A stretch of 64,000 nucleotides of DNA from Fistularia commersonii (Eukaryota; Chordata; Actinopteri; Syngnathiformes; Fistulariidae). This document shows positions 48,578 to 61,289 of the stretch, piece by piece. The translations under genes and the position numbers were made by a program. The notes under the pieces were generated by a model. That model was not told the origin of the DNA, ran no database searches, and worked only from the letters and a program-made list of their open reading frames with translations. Positions within the stretch are counted from its first letter, which is position 1; each line of letters opens with the position of its first letter. The DNA is taken from positions 13,418,501 through 13,482,500 of the forward strand of contig JBBMNZ010000009.1 of assembly GCA_037954325.1 (NCBI GenBank), in the 5' to 3' direction.

Positions 48578-51500
48578 ATGGAAATTTTGTGGAAGACGCT
48601 GACTTGGACACTGAGCCTGGTGGTGATGGCCGCTTCCGAATTCCAAACCATCAACAGACTTTCCCAAAACTCTCAAGGTAAGGGAGTTTCCCCGCCCCAA
48701 AGTAGATCGATCGCGAGGGCCGGTCGATCGATTCCGATATTGATATCGAGCGGTAGCTAGACGCGGTACGACCAGAATACCGTTGAGAGTCTTTGGCATC
48801 TGGATGAAATGCATCGCTTTGTGAGAGTAAACTTCGGGAAAAAATACTTTTATTTAATTTTTTAATCTTTAATTTTTTAGTTCAGTAACCCGAGGATTTT
48901 AATATTTGTTTAAGATAGACAGACTTTACGACAGAATCCAGTTTATGGACTTAAAAACCAACGCATCAGCAGGGAAAGACGTCAGCGTGTGTGTGTCGAT
49001 CATCAACATCTGAACATCGGGACGACGTCGCGTTTGTTTGCGACCCGGTCGAAAAACAACCCAATCGACCAGATCTGACCGACTAATCAGATCGTTGGCC
49101 GATTGATTATTGATCTCTAATGGCCTCATCTACCGATGCAGATGTGTGTTTGTGGTGAAGTCGTCCAACAGGCCGACCGATTATTAAGATATTGATGTTT
49201 TAAGTCGGTCGTTTGTGCTCGATGATTAACATCGATACGGATATTGATATATCCTCGAGATATTGATTACTGTGAAATGCCAATTGGCTCCGTTGACGCC
49301 GCTCTCTCTCCCCGCCTCCAAAGAGGAGTTCCTGTCCTACCTTCAGAACTACCAGCTGACGGTCCCGGTGCGAGTGGACGAGAACGGCGAGTTCCTCAGC
49401 TACATTGTGAAGCACCACCGGCCGGGCCGACGGAGACGGGGCGCGTCTGACCCCCCGGCGGGCCCGCTGCCCGACCCCCCCGAGGCCCGGCTCTTCTACA
49501 GACTCTCCGCCTACGGGAGGCACTTCCACCTGAACCTGACGCTCAACCCTCACCTTGTATCCCGGCACTTCACGGTGGAGTACTGGGGCAGAGACGGCCT
49601 GGAGTGGCGCCACAACACCGTGGAGAACTGCCACTACGTGGGGTTCCTGCAGGACCAGCACGGGACGTCCCGGGTGGCTCTCAGCAACTGCAGGGGCCTG
49701 GTGAGTGCCCACCACCCCATTATTACACATGTATAAACACGTTTTTGAAGTTAAGGGTCAGCACCAATCTTGTATGAGGTGCGTTTGATCGACAGAATCT
49801 GGGTCCGCTTTTAGCCGACTCTCGGCAGGAGGATGTGTTAGCATAGAGACAACCGTTAGCAAGGAGCGTCACCGCTATTAAATCATTTTTACCGATATGT
49901 CGGAGTTCTTCGGGTGAAATCTGCAGCGCCACGTCCAGAGGTTGGGAGAATTACAGGACAGACCGGAGTTGGGATTGACATCTCACAAAATGATATGCCC
50001 CAGATTAAATGGATATCCATGCTAATCCAATCGTTTTGCCATAGAATGCAAAGGCCTTCTTTATCAATCTTCATTTAAGAAACTAGAGCTCATTAAAATA
50101 ATACGAAAAGTTTATTTTGATAATGTAGATCCAAATGCGAATGTAATCTAGTTTAACAATCCAAAATGTCTCTTTGCCAATCAGATGGTTTATTTTTCTT
50201 GATCCGAAGGTTGATTTGATGATTTAGCAGATTATTTGAACATTATTCGAACATTGCCACGACAAAGCTAGAGGGGGGGTGAGCAAGGCCTCGACATAAT
50301 CCTGGAATATCTGGACGGCTTTTGACGAGTCAAAGAGCCGCAATCCTGACTTGTTTTGCAAAGAACCATGAGCTTACCGTAATGAAATTCAAACCGGTCA
50401 AACTTTGGGTTTTGCTAAAACCGAACTTTCCTTGACATCATCATTCGCGAATATTGTGTCAAACTCAGGTCCAATGTAAACCCAACCCCCAATAGCTTCC
50501 CCCCCGCAGAACATGAGGCTTGCTCGATGTTACCTTGGTGCTTCTCTCAGACTCCACCGGCTCAACCACACCGGAATTTAAAATCTGGCCAAGGGTCGCA
50601 GAGGTCGTGTGCGTTTATAACAAAGGAGACACTAATTGGCCCATTTTGCAAATGAGTGCTTTTGCTTTTGATACTTTTAGTGGATTCTGCTGACGGCGCT
50701 GGAGCGCATTTAGGTAATGTAGAAAGAATCCTGGCCAATACATATCCGTTAGAACCCCCCCCCCCCCGCGCCCAAAATATCGGAACGGAGTCCAAAAATC
50801 CTTTGATTGAAAAAGCCTCGGTAGCAGAGATCACGTTTCTTCCCCCGACCGATCCCTTTTGTCATCTGTGCAATAATGCCACTTTAGGCAATAAGTCTCA
50901 ATCGCAGATCTCGCTCCGATAGTATTTTTAAAAACGCTTCGTCCGAAAAAGCAAAACAAAACAAAAAAAAAAACAAAAACAAAACTGCACTAACAAGGCA
51001 TCTAATTATCCTGTCTAAGCTTTTAGTCCTCTGGCTCAGGGCCATGCGCCGCGCCACTGTCCAGCTTCTCCTCGCTAATCAAGAAATTGGAAGAAATTTT
51101 AATAGCTGCCGTCCCTCCGTCCTCCAGAATAACTCTAAAGAAGGCGAAGGAGAAAAAAACAAAAAACAAAACACAAGGAGAGGAGGCCCCGCTTTCATAT
51201 TGGCAGATGGAGCGGCGTGGAGAAAACATGTTCAAGCCTCCTCGTAGCCAAAACTGTTGGCAGGACCTCCGGCGAGTATCATAAATTCAATTAGCGTTTG
51301 CCCTTTTTTTTTCTAACAGCACCAAAAATGGGCAAAACTGCGTCTGCTGGAATGTGATCAGCTGCTTGGACGGTCAAAGATCTTGACATCACTCACTATT
51401 AAACCCCCCAGATATATATAAATATAATTTTTTTTTTTTTTTTTTTGTTATGCTAGCCTTTCTGAAGGCTCAGCGTGTGGTTTCGGTCCAACAGCGAGGG

Positions 51501-54500
51501 TGTCCGAAAACGGGTCCTGTAATCGATATAATCGATTACTTTGCCGCAGAGCGCCGCTCCCATCCGAAGGTAGAGCACAAGTGAGATGTTTAAATCCCAG
51601 CGACGGCTCATACCCCAGGATATTGACAGTTTTTGGATGAAGAAAAAAAAAAAGTTAGGTTCTGCATTTCCCATGATGCAGTGTAGAAGCAAATGCTGGG
51701 AGACGTACTGAATAGTTTCTGGCGTTCGCTCATTCATTCATTATCTATTCTGCATATCCTGTAATGGCGAGGGTGGGACGCCGGAGCCCATCCCAGCTGT
51801 CATTGGACGAGAGCTGCGGTTTAACCATCAGTTGGGCCTCATATAGCGACACTCACTCAATCGTCCAAGAGACGTATAAACTTCTACTCTCTCATTCGCT
51901 TGTTACGCAGAGAAAAAAAAAAATCCATTATCCCTCTCATTCATATGTCATATAGAGACAACCAATCATTCAGCTTCTCATTCACGTCATAAACAGACAT
52001 GCGACCAACCATTCATAGGTCATATAGACGTAAATCCATTCACCCTCTTATTTACATGCCATATAGAAACATGCAACCATTCATTCTTTCGTTCACTTAT
52101 CTTATAGAGACATAAATCTATTCTCTCTATCATTCACATGTCAGGGCAATTTCGGGTTTCCATCCTCAAGGTGGAGCTGAAGAGGTTCCAATGAACCTCC
52201 TGCTTTTTTTTTTTTTGGACTGCGGGAAAAAAATCGGAGAATCCAAAAGAAACCCACGCAGACAAGAGGAGAACAACTTGTTTCGCCTCAGTGAATGTCC
52301 AATAAAAACCTCAAAAGATATAAATAAAACAAACAAAAATTATGTTTGAACGTCTATTTGAATGTTGGCCTGTTGATGTTCTCAATGAGTTTGAAATAAA
52401 CCAGCAGCTTCTTTACGAAAAACCCCACCGTTCCTCTACGTTTGCTCCGAACCGATCTCTTCGGGACGGATGTTTAAAGCGATCTGGTCCTTTCTACAAA
52501 AGCGTCTCGTAAAAGTTCTATATGGAAAAAGAATCATCCAAGCAGAACAAACTGATTGTTAACGTTTTACAGATGCTTCCTATGTAACGTCTCATCAGGT
52601 CATGGATAAAAGAGATGTTTTTAAAGCAGGTATGGATGCCGTTTGGCCAAAAAAAAAAAAAAGGCAACCGAGCGCTAAAGGGGGCAAAACATTTGAGTCC
52701 GAAACGTTCGGACGAAATGCTTGCATGCTGAAAAAACAGTGTCCGGTTCACTCCTCTCCTGACTTTCGAGGGAAGATTTCCACTCTAGCAGCAAAACGTC
52801 ATGGAAACTGAGCTGTGACAGCGGAAAAAAAAAAGGCAATGTGACATGACGGCTAAATGCCAGGCTCAGAATATATTTACACCGGCCCCGTAAAATGGCT
52901 GATTCACCTCTAATGACAAGGTTCGTTACGACGAGACGTTCGCAGGTTGTCATTAGAAACGCCGTCTCGGCAGAAACACCGGTTATTTTCACTGAGGTCC
53001 GACAACGACGAAGACCGTCCGAACCTTCGTTTCCTTGGTCGAAAAAAAAAAAAAAATCACCCCGGCGAAAATGACGGGAACGAACTATTTCCTGTTTGTT
53101 TTGTGTTTTTGTTTATCGACCCCTATTCCCATCCGTCTTCCCTTCTCTGTACAGCACGGCGTCATCACCACAGAGGAAGACCAATTTTTAATAGAGCCAT
53201 TAAGGAACGGTTCCGCCGCCACCTCCAGCGAGTGGAACCTGGAAGGAGTGCAGCAACATGTTATTTATAAAACGTCCGCCATCCCGTCGCCGCAGGAGCA
53301 CAGCCAGGAGTCCAGCTGCGGCATTTCAGGTTGGTGAGCCTCCATCTGGGTCGGACCCTGGATGTGGGTTGGACTGACGTAAAGGGATGGCTATACATAG
53401 CAGGTCGGAGGAAGCCGGGTCTGGGTTTGGTCCCGGACTTGGGGGGGTTCTGGTGGATGTGACCGGGCCTGGACACCTCGCAAACCTCATTACAGCTTCA
53501 ATAAAAGAAGAAGAAAAAAAAAAAAAAGACGGTCAGCATGTAAAGGCTTTTATAGATTCTATATTCAGACAGGCCAAAAAAAAAAAAAAAAAATAGCAGA
53601 AAGGAGCTCTCGCCTCCGTCAGCGGCTCCGCGGTGATTTGGAAACCAGGTGGATTTTTTTTTTTTTTTTTTTAGGCATTCGGCCCCAGAGAAGTGGCCGA
53701 GGGTGGGCAGGAAGCTAGCGAGTCCAAACATGTAGCATCCTTTAGCTTACTCTTTGTTCCCAGAGCATCTGGGTCATAAAGAGGGGCGAGGCAGGATCTG
53801 TGAGACTGAAACGGGAAGATCGTCCTTCCTGATCCTCTCACTTTCCTTCCCCCGATGTCTCCACCCTCAGACCTGGCTAAGAGCGGCGCCCCCTGCCCGC
53901 CCAGCACGCCCTCCCCCCCTGTCCGAGAGTCTCCGACCCCCCGGGACGACAGCGAGGCGTCCAACAGCACCCACCGACTGCGGCGCTCCATCAGCAACGA
54001 GCGCTTCGTGGAGACCCTGGTGGTGGCGGACAAGATGATGGTCGGTTACCATGGACGCAAAGACATCGAGCACTACATCTTGTCTGTCATGAATATTGTA
54101 AGTTTGATCCTCTTTTTTTTTTTCTTGCTCTTTATGATGTCGGAATGCTTATATCAACACACGGTTTCGCACTCCAACCGAGTGCAGGGGCAGGACGTGG
54201 AGAAGTTGAGGTATCTCGGGGTCTTGTTCATGAGTGAGGGAAGGATGGAACTGGAGATCGACGATCGATGTGGCGTCTTCAGTGATTCGGACTCTTCCCC
54301 GATCTGTCGTGGTGAAGAAGGAGCTCCCATTTGCCGGTCGGTCAATGTAATGTTCCTACCCTCACCTATGGTCACGAGCTGCGGGTCGTGACCGAAAGAA
54401 CAAGCGGCTGAAATTAGCTTTTTCCACGGGGTGCCCGGGCTCTCCCTTAGGGATAAGGTGAGGAGCTCGGAGTAGATTTGCTGCTTCTCCACGTGGAGAG

Positions 54501-57500
54501 AAGTCACATGAGGTGGCTTGAGGATCTGGTTAGGATGCTTCCCGGATACCTCCCTGGTGAGGGACTATGTCCGTAGGCTGGTCTGGGAACAGCTTGGGGC
54601 TCCCCGAAGGAGCTGGATCAAGTGGCCGGGTAGAGGCAGATCTGGGCATCTCTGCTTTGGCTGCCGTAGAACATGGATGGATGGTTTAACAGATAGCATT
54701 TTTATTGATTTGTATTTATTTCTATAATTTTCCTGTTGTTTGTTGACTTCTCTTTTTGTTCTCAAAATTTGTTTTTGACCACCTATCTTCCTTACATTGA
54801 CGTAAATGAATAATTTGAATATTATATGTTTATTATGATCATCATTATCATCATTGTAATAAGAATACTAGCTCTAAATAAAAAAAAATCGTAATAAATT
54901 GTATTTAGATATTATCTTTTTTTAAATGAATCGATGGTAGCTGGTATTTTTCTCCTTTCTAATTTTCAGGAAAATTCCTAAAAGTTTTTACGTTTGTTAT
55001 TACTATTCTTATCAATTATCATTATTATTTCTCCTAATCACCTGTAACTTCCATTCAACCAGACGTCACCTTCGATTCCTGCCAATCATTCAGCATTATG
55101 TAATATCCCACCAACTGGGCCTGTAACACATGTACTCTATGTAATAAACAGTCTATTAATGCAAATAAATCTAGCCCTCTCTGAAGCCTTTATGAAAGAT
55201 TCCAGGGCTCAATAGATGCTGTTCATAACAGTCACAGTCACATGATCGGTTAATAAAAACGCCCCTTAAGGGTAGGACGAGATGACATTCGGACGCAATT
55301 TGTCTGACTTTGTGTCTTTTCTTCTTTTCTGGAGGTCAGGTTGCCAAACTTTACCGTGATGCCAGTCTAGGAAATGTTGTGAACATTATCGTGACTCGGC
55401 TGATCGTCCTCACCGAAGATCAGGTAAGGAAAAAAAAAAGAAATAAAAGAAAAATCAAGATTTTGGTAAATCGCGGTTTTGTGAGTATCACCTAGAATTT
55501 TGCAGATAACTTCATTGAAAGAATAAGAATAAGAGTAAGAACAACTTTATTAATCCCGAAGGAAATCGTTGTGCCAGTTTCAAGTAAAACATAACAATAA
55601 TAAATAATAGTAGGAAAATGTATAAACAGTAAAAAAAAAAAATTTAAAAAAATGCCATTGTTATCAGGAAGTTATGTTAAAAAATAACATTAACAAAAAT
55701 AATCTTTCAGGGTTTAAATGGGAAATATTAACATCTTAGATAGGCCTGTTTGTCTTTGCACCTCCATGGCCTCGGATGTTCGGATGTTGGGACGCGGCTT
55801 ATTCACTTAGGGGGTGGGACTTTCGAAGTCAATGGCGAGGAGCCTTGATGACGGGGGGGGGGGGAGGTTGCTGCTGCTTTTCAATGCATCCTACCTGCAC
55901 GTGATGGGAGAAACAGCGTCTCCCCCGGCATCTGTTTTCCTGAAAGCAGGTCACGGCAGAATCAGGTCCAGCAGAGAAGAATGTGAAGTCGAGCCGCGCT
56001 TTGATCCAACAGGAAGGAAGTCCTTGTGCTGGATGAGCCGAGCAGCGAAAACAAAGTGACTCGCTGACGGCCTGTCGAGTTGTCCGGGGTGGGAGGAGAA
56101 GAGGGTAGCTGGAAGAAGAACTGCATGGTGACGGTTTCCTGCAGTGGGGGCGGTGGCATGATGAGACGTTTCTAGAAGCGCATATCCAATGGTTTATTTT
56201 TTACTTTTAACTTTCCGAAGAAACGAAACAAAAATACCATCTAAACAATCTATTTCTTATATAAAAAAATCTCTTTGACCATTCCGCCGTTATGTAAGTA
56301 TGTATATTTACAATTTTACAAATCAAGAATCTATGAAGAAATCACCCCAAAAAATTGTGCGATGTTAGGAGTCAGGATTCTGCAAGAAATCACCCAAATA
56401 AAGTAGCGAATAAGCAAAAAAAAAAAAAAAACTGCCAGTTTGAAGGTGAAGCAGTCTTCCTCTCCTCAGAATCCTGACATCCAGGCGTGGGAAGGGCCTG
56501 ATTTCCTCTCTGGCACCTCGGTTACAGGGGTCGGGACCCCAGAAGCTTGCAGCCGGGGGCCTCCAGATTATCGCCGGCGGATGCGTTTTGCAGACTCGGC
56601 TTCAGCTTCCCCCGCTAATCCAAGAGTTCTACTCCTCTTTCCACCTCTGTTTCTTTTTATAAAGCTGCCTTGTCCTTGTGCAACTCTTTATTTGAGTCAT
56701 TGAACCCCTGTAAATGGCTTTACCTTCCCCACATCTGCCTCTGAATCACACAGCAGCTTGCTCCCCCTCCCCCCACGCTCTCCTGCCCGGCTCCTTGGCA
56801 CCCTTTATTCCTTTTTGGTATTTTCATTTGCTTTTATCGCACTAAACATTCGAGATGTATGGAGGTAAACCCTGCAGGGCCGGGCCACACCATTCCATGG
56901 GACATGGGCGCAATAATTTAAACTCCACTCCAGAATAAAAATATAAACAGAAAAACAAAAACAGTGGTGTAAATATTTTGCAGTTTTTTTTCCCCCTAAA
57001 GCCATCTTTCAGAACACACTACTTGAGAAGGGGGGGGATTCTCAACTTAGCAAAAAAAAAACAACAAAAGTGCTCCTGGCAGACTTTTTCTATTTTTACT
57101 TTTTTTCATCACTCTTCAAGCTACCTCTTCCTCATATGTATGCTGCGCGTCTCCTCTCTGCAGCCGAACCTGGAGATCAACCACCACGCTGACAAGTCCC
57201 TGGACAGCTTCTGCAAATGGCAGAAGTCCATCCTGTCTCAACACAGCGACGGCAACAGCATCCCTGAGAATGGGATGGCTCACCATGACAACGCAGTGCT
57301 GATCACGCGGTGAGCCGGAGCCGTTTCCTTCATGATCGCTCTCGAGTCCTCGGTGGATGTCAGCTTCAGTTTGAGTCAAAGCGGGAGACACATTTAATGC
57401 TATCTATCTATCTAACTATCTATCTATGTATTCATCTATTTGGCTAGCTATTTAGTAAACTATCTAGATATCTGTTTAACAAGCTGTCATTTTTGGCTAG

Positions 57501-60100
57501 CTTTCTAGCTGACAGTATCTGCAGTATCTGTGGATCTATTTGTGCTTTTCTGCAGCACAGTTCCAGCTTGATTGTGTTCAGGTGGTTTACCGTTAGTTCC
57601 ATGTACTTCCTCAAGGAGGGCTGGGTTGTCATAGCATGGCCGCGCTAAACTGTGACAATGTTGTTTTACATGCGTCCCTAAACACAAAAACAATGGAGAA
57701 CATAGAGATGATGGTTGACTTACTGCCCCACCTGTGACTTGTAGTCAAACAAAGCAAGAAAAGAGTAAGAGTAGGCTACAGGCAGCAAGACACAGCAGCA
57801 GCCATGCTAGCACTCTTACAGGATGTTTTTTTTTTAAATGGCGGGTTTGATTTTTGTGGCCGGCATTCTGGTGATAACATGTTTTAATATTGGCTTGGCA
57901 AGCTTGGAACCTCACTAGAGCAGGTACCTAAAAACTACCGGGCACCAGGTACTATCCCTTATGAAAACGCAAAAAGAAAAGCTGTGCGGGGTCTTTATTG
58001 TGGAAAAACGGCTTATCTGTTTGGCTAGCTGTCAAGCTAACTGTCTGCCTTACTGTCTAGCTAGCTGTGTGTCTATCTATTTGGATAGCTCTCTAGCTAA
58101 CTGACTACTCATCTGTCTAACTAGCTGTCTAACTGGCTATCTATTTGGATAGCTTGCTAGCTAACTGACTACCCATTTGTTTAGCTAGCTGTTTAACTGA
58201 TGATGTAGATGAGTCTATAGCTAATAGTCTATCTATCTATTTGGCTAGCTACCTAGCTGACTGTCTATCTATCTATTTGGCTAGCTACCTGGCTTACTGT
58301 CTATCTATCTATTTGGCTAGCTACCTTGCTAACTGTATAGCTACCTATTTGGTTGGCTATCTAGCTCCACCATCGACTGGTTAGCATCTATGATGGAAAC
58401 AAGGGATTAAAGCAGACAAATTTAAAGTTATCACCAATAATTACGGGTATGTGTGGTAGAACGATCACTGTCTGGATGTTGCTGTTTGATTTAGATCTTG
58501 GGGACGCTGGAAGCTGATCTTGGTGTTTAAAGCTGTTTTTAATTTGAATTGCTAACTTGCCAAAGTTCCACGGTCTTACAAACTTCCAGTTAGCCGCTAC
58601 CAGGTAACATCTGGGCCGCCATCATTCAACGTCAGACATTAAATTGATGTCTTTTTGTTGACGTTATTGCTTGTCTCGGATTATTTATGGATCTAATACA
58701 AAGTGTTCAGTTGCCCGTTGCCGCCTTAGATCATGCGTAGAAGCTAAACGCAATCACGATTATCACAGCATTATTAATGCTGTACAATATTTTCAAAACA
58801 GTTTTTCATACCAGCAATGTTTTCACACGTGAGAATCCGGCGGGAGGTTTTGTATTTTTGTTACCTTGTATGATCCTGCCGGCTGACGTCACGGAGGGAT
58901 GTTTCCCGCCTGGTTGTCCTCAGGTGATCTCTCATGGGTGGGTCAGTATCATTCGCCTTCAACGGCAACGCACATAGTGAATAATACAGTAATGACCACA
59001 TCACAATGTGTCAGCTGTCCATTGCATAACCAGTCAGACCACGACGGCAAGAGGTACTTCTGAAGTTACTGCAGTGATGGGTGGGCGCCGCTCCATCAAC
59101 AATCAATAACACTCTAGTAGCGCTAATGAAAGCTAGTTCCTTGGAACCACCGTCCACTGCTGCTTTATCTCCTCATGGTCGCGGCTTGGCGCGGATGATG
59201 TTCTGAGGAGGCAGTGATGATCTTGTAGGTTCAGCGGATCCATCCCGGGAAGAAGATGACGTACTAGTTTCCGCCGAGTGTTTTTGAAACGCGAGTTGCC
59301 ATTGGTGAGCTTAAGTGATTTCACCAAGGGGGACTTTAAATGAAACCCAATCAATTCTTGGAATCATGGTCAAAATTACTAGATAAACCAGAAGTTAAGA
59401 AAAAAGCCCTTACACGTGGGTAATATGCTGAGTTTTTGATGAAGTCAAATTAGCTGGTTTCTTTCAGTCTTGCACAAGACGCCAATAATGAAGGGAAATA
59501 AAGGAGGTCGCATGGGTTACCTGGCCTGTCCGGATTTCCTGTAACGCTGCTTGCCGGTGGTCGTGATGATGGTATGGGGTGCGGGGGGGGGGGTTAAATT
59601 AAATTAGCTCTGCCCTTGGTTTTAATAGATTAAAAGCTTTAGGAATGATTGGATCATTTATTTGAAATGTATGAGGTGTTCCGGCGCTCGGTCCCCCCCC
59701 ATCCCCTGCCCTCTATTGGATTACCTGTATTTGAGTCACAGGGAAGAGGTGGGGTTGGTGGAGGGCCAGAGCGAGGAAGGTGGGGAGACTCGGCACAGCC
59801 GCAGTCTCAGCACTTACCGGCTTGGCGCTTCATTGGGGGGGGGGTTCAGGAAACCAGGTGTTCCTTGCAGCCAGGAGGCCAACACCTTACATGCTACTGT
59901 TAGGCTTAAAGGTCGTTTGATGACATCGTCGCCCGGATGCCGTGATTAAATATGGAAGGAATGGGATGGCGGGGTGCTGCTGGAGCAAAAGTACTGTACA
60001 TGCAAAAGAAAAAAGATTCAATTCGTTTTTTTTTCTTTTCCTCTGTCTGTCTGCAGGTACGACATCTGCACCTACAAGAACAAACCCTGCGGTACTTTAG
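48578..60100 (+). CDS. adamts6: ADAMTS6, secreted metalloproteinase (first seven coding exons)
   Basis: ADAMTS6 is a secreted zinc metalloproteinase linked to extracellular matrix and heart development. Coding exons: 48578-48677, 49324-49700, 53155-53329, 53871-54097, 55340-55423, 57164-57309, 60057-60100; all phase-consistent, 384 codons, continuing beyond 64000. The exon begins at 48574 with the ATG four bases in. MEILWKTLTWTLSLVVMAAS is a signal peptide matching the family start. The propeptide follows (ARLFYRLSAYGRHFHLNLTL, HFTVEYWGRDGLEW), with N-glycosylation motifs NLT, NGS and NST. A furin site RLRR ends near residue 256. The metalloprotease domain begins ERFVETLVVADKMMVGYHGR and continues DICTYKNKPCGTLG; the HExxH exon is not in the window. 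The linker before the furin site is Pro/Ser-rich and contains an extra Cys (SGAPCPPS). ADAMTS10 is the closest alternative, but the signal peptide and core favour ADAMTS6. Confidence 0.93.
49701..53154 (+). other. adamts6: ADAMTS6 intron 2
   Basis: 3.45 kb of intron. 49701-51720 shows no recognised element apart from poly-C, A-rich and T-rich runs (e.g. 50755-50767, 51427-51446). A dispersed repeat fills 51731-52285. 52290-53154 has poly-A runs but nothing else supportable. Confidence 0.6.
51731..52285 (+). repeat. Dispersed fish repeat with an internal tandem expansion
   Basis: Family words in order: a catcccagctgtcattggac block, ggactgcgggaaaaaaatcg, and aacccacgcagacaagagga. Between them (about 51880-52145) a catatagagac / cattcac unit is repeated about five times at irregular 32-49-bp spacing, where other copies have it once. 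Related to 3265-3440 and 28325-28615. Confidence 0.65.
54170..54690 (+). mobile_element. Rex3/RTE-like LINE 3' fragment
   Basis: In ADAMTS6 intron 4. Broken plus-strand frames give LRYLGVLFMSEGRMELEIDD, then LTYGHEL-like, SLRDKVRSS-like and RDYVRRLVWEQLGAP segments, the post-catalytic part of a fish LINE protein. It ends in gatggatgg, the GATG tail type described for Rex3. Several frameshifts and stops. Confidence 0.7.
54691..55339 (+). other. adamts6: Rest of ADAMTS6 intron 4
   Basis: AT-rich, with ATT-rich runs (54830-55030). No element recognised. Confidence 0.5.
55520..55612 (-). mobile_element. LINE 3' tail, reverse orientation
   Basis: Contains gaataagaataagagtaaga followed by acaactttattaatcccgaa. 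It is the reverse complement of the tail at 31660-31758, so both are 3' ends of one LINE family. 5'-truncated. Confidence 0.75.
55613..57163 (+). other. adamts6: ADAMTS6 intron 5, remainder
   Basis: No gene or mobile element recognised. Has a G-run at 55852-55863 and short A/T homopolymers. Confidence 0.5.
57393..57440. repeat. (CTAT)n repeat in ADAMTS6 intron 6
   Basis: A ctatctatctatctaactat run about 90 bp after the donor at 57309. It precedes the larger array at 58010-58370 with the same core word. Confidence 0.85.
58010..58370. repeat. 36-bp minisatellite of tctatctatttggctagcta type
   Basis: Units of 36 bp, best conserved from about 58230 to 58330, combine a (CTAT)n core with ttggctagctacc; copies before 58230 are diverged and irregular. 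Between 57441 and 58009 scattered related words occur. No coding potential. Confidence 0.85.
58371..60056 (+). other. adamts6: ADAMTS6 intron 6, distal part
   Basis: No gene or known element recognised. Contains G-runs (59581-59592, 59835-59844) and C-runs (59694-59700). Confidence 0.5.
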
Positions 60101-61289
60101 GTGAGTGTTCCCGCGTGGCCCAAAGAGTCGTCCAGTGTCCTCAGACAAACCTTATTTGGCAGGCGTCGCGGTCTCCTCCAGAGGAGCAGCAGACAACTCC
60201 TGTGTTTTATTAGCTCGTCTGCGGCTCACCTCGGGCCCAGGACGGCTGCGGTCACCTCCTCGCGCCGCCTCCAGTCGGAGAAAACCTCTGTGTGTCTCCA
60301 GCCTCGGTTTGTCCAAGGTGTTTACGCTTCCACACAGGCGCAGGGAGGGAGGAAGGGAGGGAGGAAGAGGTAGAGGACAAGGGTTTGGGAGTGGTGGAGC
60401 GGGAGGGGATGAGTGGGGAAAATCAGAATCAGCATCAGATTTGCGCTGCGTTTACGTGAAGTCTAGCAAACCGGGCGCTGTTGTCGCAGCCGGGGTTTTA
60501 AAATACTCGCCGTCATCCACCCCAGGACGGAATTTACAACTGGACATCATGTAGCTCCATCACACAAGGACCAAACAGAAGAAAACATCTGGACAATTTG
60601 GACGAGGAGAAGCTAATAATTTTGTTGCAACAATACCCGGAATTATGTCCTTAATTACAGGCTTCAGATCTTTTCTTTTTTTTTTTTTTTTTTTTTTTTA
60701 GAAAATCTTTTTTCAGACGTAAATGAATGAGGCGAGCGCAGCTCTCTCTCCGCCGTCCCGGTTGGAAATTAGGTTTGGGCTCAGAGGGAATTTACATTTG
60801 GGGATGGGATAAACCATTCATTTTGGAGCTTCGAGAATTTCTGAACTACTCACGTGAAACGGCAGACTCAAGACGAGCCAATTCAGTATATTTTTATCCA
60901 ATTGTCGATTACATCACTGTAGCGATGTGCAGTCATTTCATCTGCCGCCCTGCTGTTGCGTCAGGATTCTGGTTGGTTTTCGTCGCGTTTGCGGTCCGTC
61001 TGAGAGCAGCGACGTCGACCTAATACGCGTACCGACTGCGGTTACCTCTGATGTGGGTGTACATAGATAGAGTGGAAGCACAGTGGAAAAGACGCCAGAC
61101 ATGACGGGGCGCCTCTAGGTAAACATCAAAAATAAGAGTCATTTTTAATAGCATAGCATAAGTGCTTTTCCTAGTGACTCAGTGATCGACGGTGATATCA
61201 TCTTTATGACCTGTAAAGCTAGGGGACAAGGAATTATTTAAATGTGACTTATGAGTGACAGGTGGGTGAGACATTATTTTATACGGTAT

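Noticed and set aside
58010..58370. CRISPR-like array
   Set aside because: Repeats are contiguous with no unique spacers and contain a microsatellite core; a vertebrate minisatellite.
60105..60554. 149-codon plus-strand open frame after ADAMTS6 exon 7
   Set aside because: Starts in the intron past a strong donor; low-complexity Arg/Ser/Gly composition.
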